Assembly (NCBI GenBank): GCA_023100825.1
Contig: CP095846.1
Coordinates: 1,488,001-1,552,000 of the forward strand
Direction of reading: 5' to 3'
Length of the DNA: 64,000 bases
From: Nocardioidaceae bacterium SCSIO 66511
GTDB lineage: Bacteria > Actinomycetota > Actinomycetes > Propionibacteriales > Nocardioidaceae
The notes beneath the pieces are model-generated. The model was not told where the DNA came from and ran no database searches. It saw only the letters and a list, made by a program, of their open reading frames with translations. The position numbers and the translations under genes are program-made. Below, one piece after another: positions 41,826 to 51,131 of this stretch (the first letter of the stretch is position 1; each line of letters starts with the position of its first letter).

Positions 41826-41831
41826 ACAGTA
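41826..41831 (-). promoter_or_regulatory. -10 element of a leaderless promoter (AraC gene)
   Basis: Minus-strand TACTGT lies 7 nt before the ATG at 41818. Confidence 0.4.
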
Positions 41832-41879
41832 GACGGACGCGGTGACGTGATTGTTCAAGACCGGCCGCCGTTCTGCTCA

Positions 41880-41885
41880 TAGCGT
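41880..41885 (+). promoter_or_regulatory. -10 element of a leaderless promoter (DUF3224 gene)
   Basis: TAGCGT lies 7 nt before the ATG at 41893. Confidence 0.4.
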
Positions 41886-41892
41886 CGTGGGC

Positions 41893-42330
41893 ATGGCTTA
41901 CACACACCGGGCAAAGACCAGATTCAACGTGACAGCGTGGTCGGAGGCGGCGTTCGTCGATATCGACGGCGAGGGCACGACCATGGGCGACGCGTACTAC
42001 CCGACCCGCGGCCTCACCCGCGCCGATGTCACCTACACGTACTCGGGGGAGCTGGAGGGCACGAGCACTGTCGCCTACCTGATCTCCTACAAGGACGGCG
42101 CTGCACCGATCGTCGGGTTCGAGCGGTTCGAGGGCACCATCGGCGGCCACGACGGTTCCTGTGTGCTGCGACATGTGGGCTCGCACACGGGGGAAGGCGT
42201 CGAGGCAACCGTCGAGGTCGTACCCGGCATGGGCACAGGCGGTCTCACCGATCTGCAGGGCGAGGCAGAGCTACGCATCGCCGGCCACAGCGACGACGGC
42301 TACGAGCTCGTCTTCTCCTACGACCTGTGA
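41893..42330 (+). CDS. DUF3224-family protein
   Basis: 145 residues of the small beta-barrel family DUF3224: TRADVTYTYSGELEGTSTVAYL, VGFERFEGTIGG and GTGGLTDLQGEAELRI are its typical segments. It is related in form to allene-oxide-cyclase-like barrels; the function is not established. The start at 41893 fits the promoter and the family start. It is probably regulated by the divergent AraC protein. Confidence 0.8.
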   Translation: MAYTHRAKTRFNVTAWSEAAFVDIDGEGTTMGDAYYPTRGLTRADVTYTYSGELEGTSTVAYLISYKDGAAPIVGFERFEGTIGGHDGSCVLRHVGSHTGEGVEATVEVVPGMGTGGLTDLQGEAELRIAGHSDDGYELVFSYDL

Positions 42331-42340
42331 CGGCGCGTCC

Positions 42341-42850
42341 TCAGTACGCGCTTGCGATGGCGAGCGCGACGAACGCGACCTGATGCACGGTCCGGATGCC
42401 CAGCGGTGTCGCGACCCGATCGCCGATCGAGGTCGCGCGCCGGGCGGCCTGCACGTTCGCGGGGAACATCGCGACCAGCAGGGCAGCGAGACTCCAGCCG
42501 GCGACGGGCGCGGTCGCCGGGACGACGAGCGCGACGGCGCCGAGCGCCTCCAATGCACCGGTGATCGCGACGAGCAGTGCGGGCTTCGGCAGTACGCGGG
42601 GCACCATCGCGATCAGGCCGGCGCGGCGCGGACCGAGACGCGCGGACGCCGTCAGCAGGAACATCGCGGCGAGCGCCCATCGGGCGGGCATCGGCCAGGA
42701 GTCCCACGGTCCGACGCCGCCGAGTCCGAGCGCTCCGAAGGTCGCGAGCGCCGCGGTCAGCACGATGACCGGAGGTGAGAACCAGGCGGACAGCACGGAA
42801 CGTCGGGCGGGCGCGGAACTGGGCGACGAGGTCATCGAGGGCATGGTCAT
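42341..42850 (-). CDS. DoxX-family membrane protein
   Basis: 169 residues with four membrane helices (SPPVIVLTAALATFGALGL, ARWALAAMFLLTASARL, ALLVAITGALEALGAVALVV, AGWSLAALLVAMFPANVQAA). The Glu in TGALEALGAV and Asn in FPANVQAA are typical of DoxX proteins, which support membrane oxidoreductases or thiol stress. It diverges from a TetR gene, with a perfect operator between. Confidence 0.82.
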   Translation of the reverse strand: MTMPSMTSSPSSAPARRSVLSAWFSPPVIVLTAALATFGALGLGGVGPWDSWPMPARWALAAMFLLTASARLGPRRAGLIAMVPRVLPKPALLVAITGALEALGAVALVVPATAPVAGWSLAALLVAMFPANVQAARRATSIGDRVATPLGIRTVHQVAFVALAIASAY

Positions 42851-42854
42851 GTTC

Positions 42855-42889
42855 GCTCCATCATCTAGGCAGTGACTAGATGATGGAGC
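42855..42889. promoter_or_regulatory. TetR operator between doxX-type and tetR genes
   Basis: A perfect 14-bp inverted repeat, GCTCCATCATCTAG and its complement, with a 7-base centre (GCAGTGA). On the minus strand TTGACA (42909-42904) lies about 17 bp before the right arm, so the operator covers the doxX -10 region; the TetR gene's -10 is at 42924-42929. Confidence 0.75.
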
Positions 42890-42923
42890 CAGGCTAGCTA
42901 TCTTGTCAATGTCTAAATTACGC

Positions 42924-42929
42924 TACGGT
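42924..42929 (+). promoter_or_regulatory. -10 element of a leaderless promoter (TetR gene at 42936)
   Basis: TACGGT lies 6 nt before the ATG at 42936. Confidence 0.4.
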
Positions 42930-42935
42930 GGCGTG

Positions 42936-43502
42936 ATGAGCGCGCGTTCGTACCACCACGGAGACCTTCGCAACGCCGTCCTGGAGGCGGCGGTCGCCGC
43001 GATCGGCGAGGTCGGGCCGGCCGCGCTGAGCCTGCGCGATCTGGCGAGGCGCGCGGGCGTCTCGCATGCGGCACCTGCGCATCACTTCGGTGACAAGGCG
43101 GGCGTGCTCGGCGCGGTCGCGGCGCAGGGGTTCGACCTGTTGGCAGAGGTGCTGAGCGCGTCGAGCGGTGATCTGCGTGCCGTCGGCGCCGCGTACGTCG
43201 GCTTCGCGGTCGACCACCGCGCGCATTTCGAGGTGATGTTCCGGCCCGAGCTGTACCGCGTCGACGACCCGGAGGTACGCGCCGCGCGCGACCGCGCATC
43301 GCAGGTGCTCTACGACGGCATCGGCGCCGAGCTCGAGGACTCGCCAGACGGTGACGCATCGAAGCGGGCGGCGATCGCGGCCTGGTCCTTCACGCACGGA
43401 TTCGCAACGCTGTGGCTGACCGGCGCGTTGCCGGACTGGGTCGGGGACGACGCAACGAACGCGGCTCGCGACATCGGGTCTGCGTTCACCCTCGAGACCT
43501 GA
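42936..43502 (+). CDS. TetR-family regulator of the DoxX gene
   Basis: 188 residues. The HTH spans SYHHGDLRNAVLEAAVAAI to GVSHAAPAHHFGDKAGVLGAV (residues 4-58). The C-terminal domain is of the TetR_C WHG type (VDHRAHFEVMFRPELYRVDD, AAWSFTHGFATLWLTG). It very probably binds the perfect palindrome at 42855-42889 and represses both itself and the DoxX gene. Inducer unknown. Confidence 0.87.
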   Translation: MSARSYHHGDLRNAVLEAAVAAIGEVGPAALSLRDLARRAGVSHAAPAHHFGDKAGVLGAVAAQGFDLLAEVLSASSGDLRAVGAAYVGFAVDHRAHFEVMFRPELYRVDDPEVRAARDRASQVLYDGIGAELEDSPDGDASKRAAIAAWSFTHGFATLWLTGALPDWVGDDATNAARDIGSAFTLET

Positions 43503-43503
43503 G

Positions 43504-44127
43504 TCAGTCGGTCGAAACGAACTCGCGTGCGGCGTCGTGCGGCACCGACGAGTCTCCGTCGATGCATATGTCGGCGCGCTCGCGCGTGCGATCGGTCGCG
43601 AACATCTCCGCCTCCAGGGCCGCCCAGCGCTCCCAGTACGGGCGGTACGTCTCGCCGTCGCGTTCGATGCCGCGCGCCTTTCGTACCTCGCGGGGCGCGT
43701 CGATCCAGACCAGCATGGTGAGGAACGGTGCGCAGGCTAGTGCTCCGGAGCCCACACCCTCGACGATCAGGGTGTCGGCGGCGGGTACCGAATGGAGCCC
43801 TGCCCACTCGTCGCGTTCCCAGTTCCAGTGGCGATACGCCGCTGGTCGCCCTTCGGACAGAGGTCGAAGTACCCAGTCGACCAACAGGTCGGGCGTTTCG
43901 CGCAGGCCGTCCCATCCGGGGTAGATGTCCTCCAGGTGCACGATCGGGATCGGCTTGGCGGTGGGTACGCCCGTCTGCGCGAGCCGGCCGGCAAGGGTCG
44001 TCTTTCCCGATCCGCTCGGGCCGTCGATGGCGAGGACCCGGGTCTTCCCGGCGGTCGGCGTACGTGCGCGGAGCTCGCCGGTCAGCGCGTCGAGCGGGCG
44101 TACAGTCACGGGCAGAGTCTGTCCCAT
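43504..44127 (-). CDS. Uridine-kinase-like P-loop ATP-binding protein
   Basis: 207 residues. Walker A GPSGSGKTTLA (about residues 36-46), then HLEDIYPGWDGL and WNWERDEWAGLHSV, which match the substrate-binding segments of the uridine kinase/phosphoribulokinase fold, and DTLIVEGVGSGA as Walker B. The substrate is unproved; nucleoside or another small hydroxyl compound. It ends 2 bp from the TetR stop on the other strand. Confidence 0.78.
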   Translation of the reverse strand: MGQTLPVTVRPLDALTGELRARTPTAGKTRVLAIDGPSGSGKTTLAGRLAQTGVPTAKPIPIVHLEDIYPGWDGLRETPDLLVDWVLRPLSEGRPAAYRHWNWERDEWAGLHSVPAADTLIVEGVGSGALACAPFLTMLVWIDAPREVRKARGIERDGETYRPYWERWAALEAEMFATDRTRERADICIDGDSSVPHDAAREFVSTD

Positions 44128-44295
44128 GCTCGCCGGAGTACGGATTGGTGCCTGGGTATCGAGCGCGGTCGGCCGGAATCCGTACCTCGGCGGGGTCTCG
44201 GGAACTGGCGGCGAGTCTCGGTGAGGGCGTACGTGCCGGTTCGCCCGCGAATTGGCCCGTCGACTAGACTCGGGCGGGCGCTAGAGTGCGTCGGC

Positions 44296-44369
44296 CGGGA
44301 TGTGGCGCAGGTTGGTAGCGCGTCCGCTTTGGGAGCGGAAGGTCGCAGGTTCAAATCCTGTCATCCCGA
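44296..44369 (+). tRNA. tRNA-Pro (anticodon TGG)
   Basis: 74 nt. Acceptor stem CGGGATG/CATCCCG, anticodon stem TCCGC/GCGGA with loop TTTGGGA giving TGG, T arm GCAGGTTCAAATCCTGT. CCA is not encoded. It lies directly upstream of tig, a placement common in actinobacteria. Confidence 0.95.
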
Positions 44370-44405
44370 CGTTTTCGTCTACACAGTCAAGAGGAGTCAC
44401 CCAGC

Positions 44406-45800
44406 GTGAAGAGCGCCACCGAGACCCTGGGCCCGACCCGGGTCAAGCTGACCGTCGAGGTGCCCTTCGAGGAGCTCAAGCCGAGCCTCGACGCGGCGTA
44501 CAAGCAGATCGGTCAGCAGATCAACATCCCCGGTTTCCGCAAGGGCAAGGTGCCGCCGCAGATCGTCGATCAGCGAGTGGGCCGCGAAGCGGTGCTCAAC
44601 GAGGCCGTCAACGAGGCGCTGCCGGGCCTTTACGGCAAGGCGCTCGACGAGCACGAGCTGCAGCCGCTCGGCCAGCCCGAGGTCGACCTCACCAAGCTGG
44701 AGTACGGCGAGACGCTGGAGTTCACCGCCGAGCTCGACGTGCGCCCCGAGATCGAGGTGCCGTCGTACGACGACCTCTCGGTGACCGTGGAGGACGCCAC
44801 CGTCTCCGATGACGATGTGCAGGAGCAGATCGACGGGCTGCGCGAGCGGTTCGCGACCTACCAGACGGTCGAGCGTGCGGTCGCCGACGGTGACTTCGTG
44901 ACGATGGACCTGTCGGCGTCGAAGGACGGCGAGAAGATCGAGGCCGCTCAGGCCGAGGGCATGTCGTACCAGGTCGGCTCCGAGGAGATGCTCGACGGTC
45001 TCGACGAGGCCCTGACCGGGCTGTCGGCCGATGAGTCGGCCACCTTCGACACCCAGCTGGTCGGCGGAGAGCTCAAGGGGCAGGACGTCCAGGTCGAGGT
45101 CAAGGTGACCGAGGTCAAGGAGCAGGAGCTCCCGGAGTTCGACGACGAGTTCGCCCAGGAGGCGTCGCAGTTCGACACCGCCGATGAGCTTCGCGCCGAT
45201 CTGCATGAGCGTGTCGTACGCGGCAAGCGCATGGAGCAGGCGAGCGAGGCGCGCGACGTCGTGCTCGAGGAGCTGTTGGCGCGGGTCGAGATTCCGCTGC
45301 CGGAGCCGATCGTCGACGAGGAGATCACCGGCAGGCGCGAGCAGATCAACCAGCAGCTCGCGTACGCCGGCATCACCATGGACGACTATCTCGAGTCCGA
45401 GGAGCAGACCGCCGACGAGTTCGAGGCCGATCTGGAGAAGCGCGTACGCGACGCGCTCGCCGCGCAGTTCCTACTCGACGAGATCGCCAAGCAGCAGGAG
45501 ATCGGCATCGAGGAGTCCGAGCTCACCGAGCACATCTTGCGCCGCGCGCAGCAGTCGGGCACCGACCCGCAGGAGTACGCGCAGCACATGATGGAGCACA
45601 ACCACGTGCCGCAGCTGGTCAGCGAGGTCGTACGCGGCAAGGCGCTCGCGCAGATCGTCGAGGACGCGACCGTCACCGACAAGTCCGGCAACGTTGTCGA
45701 CCTCAAGCATCTACAGGCCGATGGCACCCTGGCCGATGAAGACGACGCCGAGGAAGACAGCGACGAGGAGTCGCCGGTCGACGCGGCCGCCAGCATCTGA
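44406..45800 (+). CDS. tig: Trigger factor
   Basis: 464 residues from a GTG. The ribosome-binding domain has GFRKGKVPPQIV (about residues 40-51); the PPIase domain follows (about 150-245, DFVTMDLSASKDG ... GSEEMLDGLDEALTGLSADE), then the helical chaperone domain and an acidic tail (EDDAEEDSDEESPV). It is a ribosome-associated chaperone and peptidyl-prolyl isomerase. In most actinobacteria it leads directly into clpP1P2-clpX; here two genes intervene. Confidence 0.96.
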   Translation: MKSATETLGPTRVKLTVEVPFEELKPSLDAAYKQIGQQINIPGFRKGKVPPQIVDQRVGREAVLNEAVNEALPGLYGKALDEHELQPLGQPEVDLTKLEYGETLEFTAELDVRPEIEVPSYDDLSVTVEDATVSDDDVQEQIDGLRERFATYQTVERAVADGDFVTMDLSASKDGEKIEAAQAEGMSYQVGSEEMLDGLDEALTGLSADESATFDTQLVGGELKGQDVQVEVKVTEVKEQELPEFDDEFAQEASQFDTADELRADLHERVVRGKRMEQASEARDVVLEELLARVEIPLPEPIVDEEITGRREQINQQLAYAGITMDDYLESEEQTADEFEADLEKRVRDALAAQFLLDEIAKQQEIGIEESELTEHILRRAQQSGTDPQEYAQHMMEHNHVPQLVSEVVRGKALAQIVEDATVTDKSGNVVDLKHLQADGTLADEDDAEEDSDEESPVDAAASI

Positions 45801-45812
45801 GCCGTTGCGCTG

Positions 45813-45875
45813 AAGAGTTCGCGGACTTTCCGTTGCTACGCACGCCTGCGTACAACGAAAAGTCCGCGAACTCTT
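45813..45875. repeat. Long stem-loop after tig
   Basis: Arms 45813-45842 and 45847-45875 pair over about 28 bp with one mismatch and one bulged base, around a 4-base loop (CGCC). It begins 12 bp after the tig stop. No U-tract follows. Position suits termination of tig. Confidence 0.7.
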
Positions 45876-45970
45876 TCGTTGGGGCACCGCTGCACTCAGA
45901 TACCAGCAGTATGTGAAGATGCTCCTACGACGCCCCGAGCCGGGCGCTGTCACCGCGACCAGGGAGCCAG

Positions 45971-46438
45971 ATGACCCAGCAGGCGTATACCGACGTGCTC
46001 GAGGCGAGCATCGACATCGACGCACCCGTTGATCGCGTGTGGGCGATCGTGTCCGACCTCAAGCGGATGGGCGAGTGGAGCCCCAACTGCCGCAAGATGG
46101 TGGTGTTCGGCGAGGTCCGCAAGGGCACCCGCACCCTCAACATCAACCGCAAGGGCGTGCTGCACTGGCCGACGAACGCGAAGGTCGTTGCGCTCGAGCC
46201 CAACGAGCGGCTCGTGTTCCGGATCACCGAGAACCGCAGCGTCTGGTCGTACGCCCTGGAGCCGACCGACAACGGTGGTACGCGCGTCATCGAACGCCGC
46301 GAGACGCCGAACGGCGTATCCGGGTTCGCACAGTTCTTTGCGAAGGTCTTCCTCGGTGGCAACAAGGTGCTCGAATCGGACCTGCGCGCCGGCATGGAGA
46401 CGACTCTCGCGCGGATCAAGACCGAGGCCGAGCGCTGA
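45971..46438 (+). CDS. SRPBCC-family (polyketide cyclase/START-like) protein
   Basis: 155 residues: EASIDIDAPVDRVWAIVSDLKRMGEWSP at the start, a six-strand sheet and a long C-terminal helix (ESDLRAGMETTLARIK) define the SRPBCC fold with a hydrophobic ligand cavity. No catalytic motif is evident; ligand unknown. CAGGGAGCC precedes the ATG. It stands alone between tig and poxB. Confidence 0.8.
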   Translation: MTQQAYTDVLEASIDIDAPVDRVWAIVSDLKRMGEWSPNCRKMVVFGEVRKGTRTLNINRKGVLHWPTNAKVVALEPNERLVFRITENRSVWSYALEPTDNGGTRVIERRETPNGVSGFAQFFAKVFLGGNKVLESDLRAGMETTLARIKTEAER

Positions 46439-46505
46439 CTCGTCGGTCCCGCGCCGCTGAGTCGTCGATCGGTTTGAAGTCGGCAATGATGGCAGACTCG
46501 TGATC

Positions 46506-48257
46506 ATGGCAAAGACGGTCGCAGAGCAACTGGTCCAGCAACTACAAGACGCCGGCGTCCGCAGGATCTACGGAATCGTCGGCGACAGCCTGAACCCGGT
46601 CGTCGACGCGGTACGACGTACCGGCGGATCGGCCAAGGGGGGCGTCGACTGGGTGCACACCCGCCACGAGGAGGCAGCGGCGTTCGCGGCCGCCGCGGAG
46701 GCACAGGTCACCGGTCGGCTCGCCGTCTGCGCGGGCTCGTGCGGGCCCGGCAACCTGCATCTGATCAACGGCCTGTACGACGCGCACCGCTCCGGAGCGC
46801 CGGTGCTGGCGATCGCCTCGCACATCCCGAGCGCCCAGATCGGCATGGGCTACTTCCAAGAGACCCATCCCGAGCGGTTGTTCTTCGAGTGCTCGCACTA
46901 CACCGAGCTGATCGGCCGGGCCGAGCAGGCGCCGCGGATCACCCAGGCCGCGATGCAGCATGCCATCACCCGTCGCGGCGTAGCGGTTGCCGTACTGCCC
47001 GGCGACGTCGCACAGCTCGCCCCGAGCAGTGACGCACCGGCGCTGACCGTTCCGCGTACCCCGTCGCTCGCGCCGCACCCGGACGACGTCGCCGACCTGG
47101 CCGCGGCGATCAACCGCGCCTCATCGGTCGCGATCTTCGCGGGTGCGGGCGTGGAAGGTGCCCATGACGAGGTGGTCGAGCTCGCCGGCAAGATCGGCGC
47201 ACCGATCGGCCACTCGCTTCGGGGCAAGGAGTGGATCCAGTACGACAACCCGTACGACGTCGGCATGACCGGGCTGCTCGGGTACGGCGCGGCGCATGCG
47301 GGTATGCATGGCGCCGACCTGCTGCTCCTGCTGGGCACCGACTTCCCGTACGACCAGTTCCTCCCGCACGACGTCGCAACCGCACAGGTCGACCGCGCGC
47401 CCGAGCATCTCGGCCGGCGTACGAGCCTCGACCTGGCAGTGCACGCCGATGTGCTCCCGACGGTGCAGGCGCTACTGGCGCAGGTCGAGGAGAAGCCGAA
47501 ACGCGGGTTCCTCGACAAGATGCTGCGCAAGCACGACGACCTGATGCACAAGGTCGTCGGTGCGTACACCAGAGACGTCGAGGAGAAGACGCCGATCCAC
47601 CCCGAGTACGCGGCGTCGATCCTCGACCAGGTCGCCGCCGACGACGCGGTGTTCACCGCTGACACGGGCATGTGCAACGTGTGGTCGGCGCGCTACCTCA
47701 ACCCCAATGGCAAACGACGGTTCCTCAGCTCTGCCCTGCACGGGTCGATGGCCAACGCGTTGCCGCATGCGATCGGCGCCGCGATGGCGCTGCCCGGACG
47801 CCAGGTGGTGTCGGTCTCCGGTGACGGCGGTCTGTCCATGCTGCTCGGCGAGCTGGTGACGCTTGCGATGTACGACCTGCCGGTCAAGGTCGTGTTGTTC
47901 AACAACTCGACGCTCGGGATGGTAAAGCTCGAGATGCTCGTCGACGGCCTGCCCGACTACGGGGTCGACGTACCCGAAACCGACTACGCGGCGGTCGCCG
48001 AGGCCCTCGGCATCTGGTCGCGGCGGGTCGTACAACCGACCGATATCGAGCCGGCGCTCACCGAGGCGTTCGCACACGAGGGGCCGGCGCTCGTCGATCT
48101 CGTCACGAACCCGCATGCGCTTTCGATCCCGCCGACGATCAAGGGCGAGCAGATCACGGGGTTCGCGCTGGCGGTGTCGAAGATGGTCATGAACGGCGGT
48201 GTCGGCGAGGCCGTTGCGATGGCGCGTACGAACATCCGCAACATCCCGCGCCCGTAA
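46506..48257 (+). CDS. poxB: Thiamine-diphosphate enzyme, pyruvate dehydrogenase (quinone)/PoxB-like
   Basis: 583 residues. The N-terminal ThDP glutamate is in HTRHEEAAAFAAAAEA; the central FAD/nucleotide domain follows; the ThDP-binding motif GDGGLSMLLG...NN lies near residues 440-468. GYFQETHPERLF and NPHALSIPPTI are typical of PoxB-like enzymes, which oxidise pyruvate to acetate and CO2 with electrons to quinone. The ATG at 46506 is preferred to the GTG at 46500. Monocistronic between SRPBCC and clpP1. Confidence 0.88.
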   Translation: MAKTVAEQLVQQLQDAGVRRIYGIVGDSLNPVVDAVRRTGGSAKGGVDWVHTRHEEAAAFAAAAEAQVTGRLAVCAGSCGPGNLHLINGLYDAHRSGAPVLAIASHIPSAQIGMGYFQETHPERLFFECSHYTELIGRAEQAPRITQAAMQHAITRRGVAVAVLPGDVAQLAPSSDAPALTVPRTPSLAPHPDDVADLAAAINRASSVAIFAGAGVEGAHDEVVELAGKIGAPIGHSLRGKEWIQYDNPYDVGMTGLLGYGAAHAGMHGADLLLLLGTDFPYDQFLPHDVATAQVDRAPEHLGRRTSLDLAVHADVLPTVQALLAQVEEKPKRGFLDKMLRKHDDLMHKVVGAYTRDVEEKTPIHPEYAASILDQVAADDAVFTADTGMCNVWSARYLNPNGKRRFLSSALHGSMANALPHAIGAAMALPGRQVVSVSGDGGLSMLLGELVTLAMYDLPVKVVLFNNSTLGMVKLEMLVDGLPDYGVDVPETDYAAVAEALGIWSRRVVQPTDIEPALTEAFAHEGPALVDLVTNPHALSIPPTIKGEQITGFALAVSKMVMNGGVGEAVAMARTNIRNIPRP

Positions 48258-48270
48258 ACGGGTGCCGCGC

Positions 48271-48288
48271 GTGCGCCCTGAGCGAACA
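48271..48288 (-). promoter_or_regulatory. Candidate ClgR box upstream of clpP1
   Basis: On the minus strand 48284-48274 reads CGCTCAGGGCG, a full match to the core CGCYNANRGCG of the recalled ClgR consensus WNNWCGCYNANRGCGWWS; one flanking position differs. It lies about 40 bp before the clpP1 -10 element. ClgR activates clpP1P2 in other actinobacteria. Confidence 0.6.
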
Positions 48289-48325
48289 ACCCCCGGTCCC
48301 GCGTGGTTCCGTCCGTCCCCTTCGC

Positions 48326-48331
48326 TAGGGT
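48326..48331 (+). promoter_or_regulatory. -10 element of a leaderless promoter (clpP1)
   Basis: TAGGGT lies 7 nt before the GTG at 48339. Confidence 0.4.
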
Positions 48332-48338
48332 CAACCGT

Positions 48339-48971
48339 GTGAACACGACGCAGAACGAATCGCAAGCGAGCCCCAGCATGGCAGGCGAGGCGGCGAACCA
48401 GCTCGGACTCGACGACCACATCTATCAGCGCCTGCTCAAGGAGCGCATCGTCTTCCTCGGCGCCGAGGTACGCGACCAGAACGCCAACGCGATCTGCGCG
48501 CAGATGCTGCTGCTCAACGCAGAGGATCCGAAGGGCGATATCCGGCTCTACATCAACTCGCCCGGCGGCTCCGTCGACTCCGGCATGGCGATCTACGACA
48601 CCATGCAGTTCATCTCCAACGATGTCGTCACCGTCGGCATGGGCCTGGCTGCCTCGATGGGCCAGTTCCTGCTCGCGGCCGGCACCAAGGGCAAGCGGTA
48701 CGCGCTCCCGCACGCGCGGATCATGATGCACCAGCCGTCGGGCGGCCTGGGCGGCTCGGCCTCCGACATCAAGATCCAGGCGGAGCAGAGCCTGTTGCTC
48801 AAGCAGCAGCTGAACCAGCTGCAGTCGGTCCACACCGGCCAGTCCGTCGAGCAGATCGAGCTCGACTCCGACCGTGACCGGTGGTTCACCGCCGAGCAGG
48901 CGCGCGACTACGGCTTCATCGATCACGTCGTGCAGCGCGAGGGCGACGTGGCCGGCAGGAGCGACTCATGA
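48339..48971 (+). CDS. clpP1: ATP-dependent Clp protease proteolytic subunit 1
   Basis: 210 residues from a GTG. Catalytic Ser106 in LAASMGQ and His131 in MMHQPSGG, with Asp in [10 protein letters not shown] near residue 180. [19 protein letters not shown] is the substrate-channel region. It forms a heteromeric ClpP1P2 tetradecamer with the next gene product, which it overlaps by 4 bp (ATGA). A later ATG at 48378 is an alternative start. Confidence 0.95.
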   Translation: MNTTQNESQASPSMAGEAANQLGLDDHIYQRLLKERIVFLGAEVRDQNANAICAQMLLLNAEDPKGDIRLYINSPGGSVDSGMAIYDTMQFISNDVVTVGMGLAASMGQFLLAAGTKGKRYALPHARIMMHQPSGGLGGSASDIKIQAEQSLLLKQQLNQLQSVHTGQSVEQIELDSDRDRWFTAEQARDYGFIDHVVQREGDVAGRSDS

Positions 48972-49660
48972 CCGCCACGGACCTCCGAGCACTCACGGCT
49001 TCTACCTCAGGACCAGCGATGAACGATATTCCGCTGCACCAGCAGACCGCTCCGAACATGAACTACTACATCCCACAGTGGGAGGAGCGTACGTCGTACG
49101 GCTTCCGCCGGATCGACCCGTACGCGAAGCTGTTCGAGGATCGCATCGTCTTCCTCGGCACTCCCATCAGCGACGAGGTCTCCAACGCCGTCATGGCGCA
49201 GCTGCTGTGCCTGCAGTCGATGGACCCCGACCGCGACATCCAGATCTACATCAACTCTCCGGGCGGCTCCTTCACGGCGCTGACGGCGATCTACGACACG
49301 ATGCGCTACCTGAAGCCCGACATCCAGACGGTGTGCCTCGGGCAGGCGGCGTCGGCGGCGGCGATCCTGCTCGCGGCCGGCACGCCCGGCAAGCGGATGG
49401 CGCTGCCGAACAGCCGGATCCTGATCCATCAGCCCTACACCGAGGGCACGTACGGCCAGAGCTCCGATCTGGAGATCCAGGCCAACGAGATCATCCGGAT
49501 GCGCGAGCTGCTGGAGCAGATGATCGCCGACAACTCCGGTAAGCCGGTCGAGGAGGTCAGCCGCGACGTCGAGCGCGACAAGATCCTCACCGCGGAGCAG
49601 GCGGTCGAGTACGGCCTCGTCGACCAGGTGCTCGGCACCTTGAAGACGCCCGAGGTCTGA
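48968..49660 (+). CDS. clpP2: ATP-dependent Clp protease proteolytic subunit 2
   Basis: 230 residues from the ATG that overlaps the clpP1 stop. Catalytic Ser129 in QAASAAA and His154 in [25 protein letters not shown] is the family core. The first 50 residues probably contain a propeptide, as in other actinobacterial ClpP2. An ATG at 49019 is an alternative start. Partner of ClpP1; unfoldases are ClpX (next gene) and ClpC. Confidence 0.95.
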   Translation: MTATDLRALTASTSGPAMNDIPLHQQTAPNMNYYIPQWEERTSYGFRRIDPYAKLFEDRIVFLGTPISDEVSNAVMAQLLCLQSMDPDRDIQIYINSPGGSFTALTAIYDTMRYLKPDIQTVCLGQAASAAAILLAAGTPGKRMALPNSRILIHQPYTEGTYGQSSDLEIQANEIIRMRELLEQMIADNSGKPVEEVSRDVERDKILTAEQAVEYGLVDQVLGTLKTPEV

Positions 49661-49728
49661 TCTCACGGCGTTGCTGTCCGCGGCGTTCGTAACGCTCACG
49701 TACGCTGCGGGCAACACGCCCCAGAAAC

Positions 49729-49757
49729 CTGACGTGTGACCCGGCAACGGGTAACGT
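49729..49757 (+). promoter_or_regulatory. Separate promoter of clpX
   Basis: CTGACG (49729-49734) and TAACGT (49752-49757) are separated by 17 bp, 61 bp before the clpX GTG. It lies in the 157-bp clpP2-clpX gap, so clpX can be transcribed on its own. Confidence 0.55.
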
Positions 49758-49817
49758 CGAGCCAAGAAGGTCCGCGCGCTTCTCGTGCGCGGGAATCGAT
49801 CGGAAGGACCAGGCGAC

Positions 49818-51095
<1,278 letters not shown>

Positions 51096-51131
51096 CTCCG
51101 TACCGTCGCCGCCCGATGAGGAGACAGAGCT

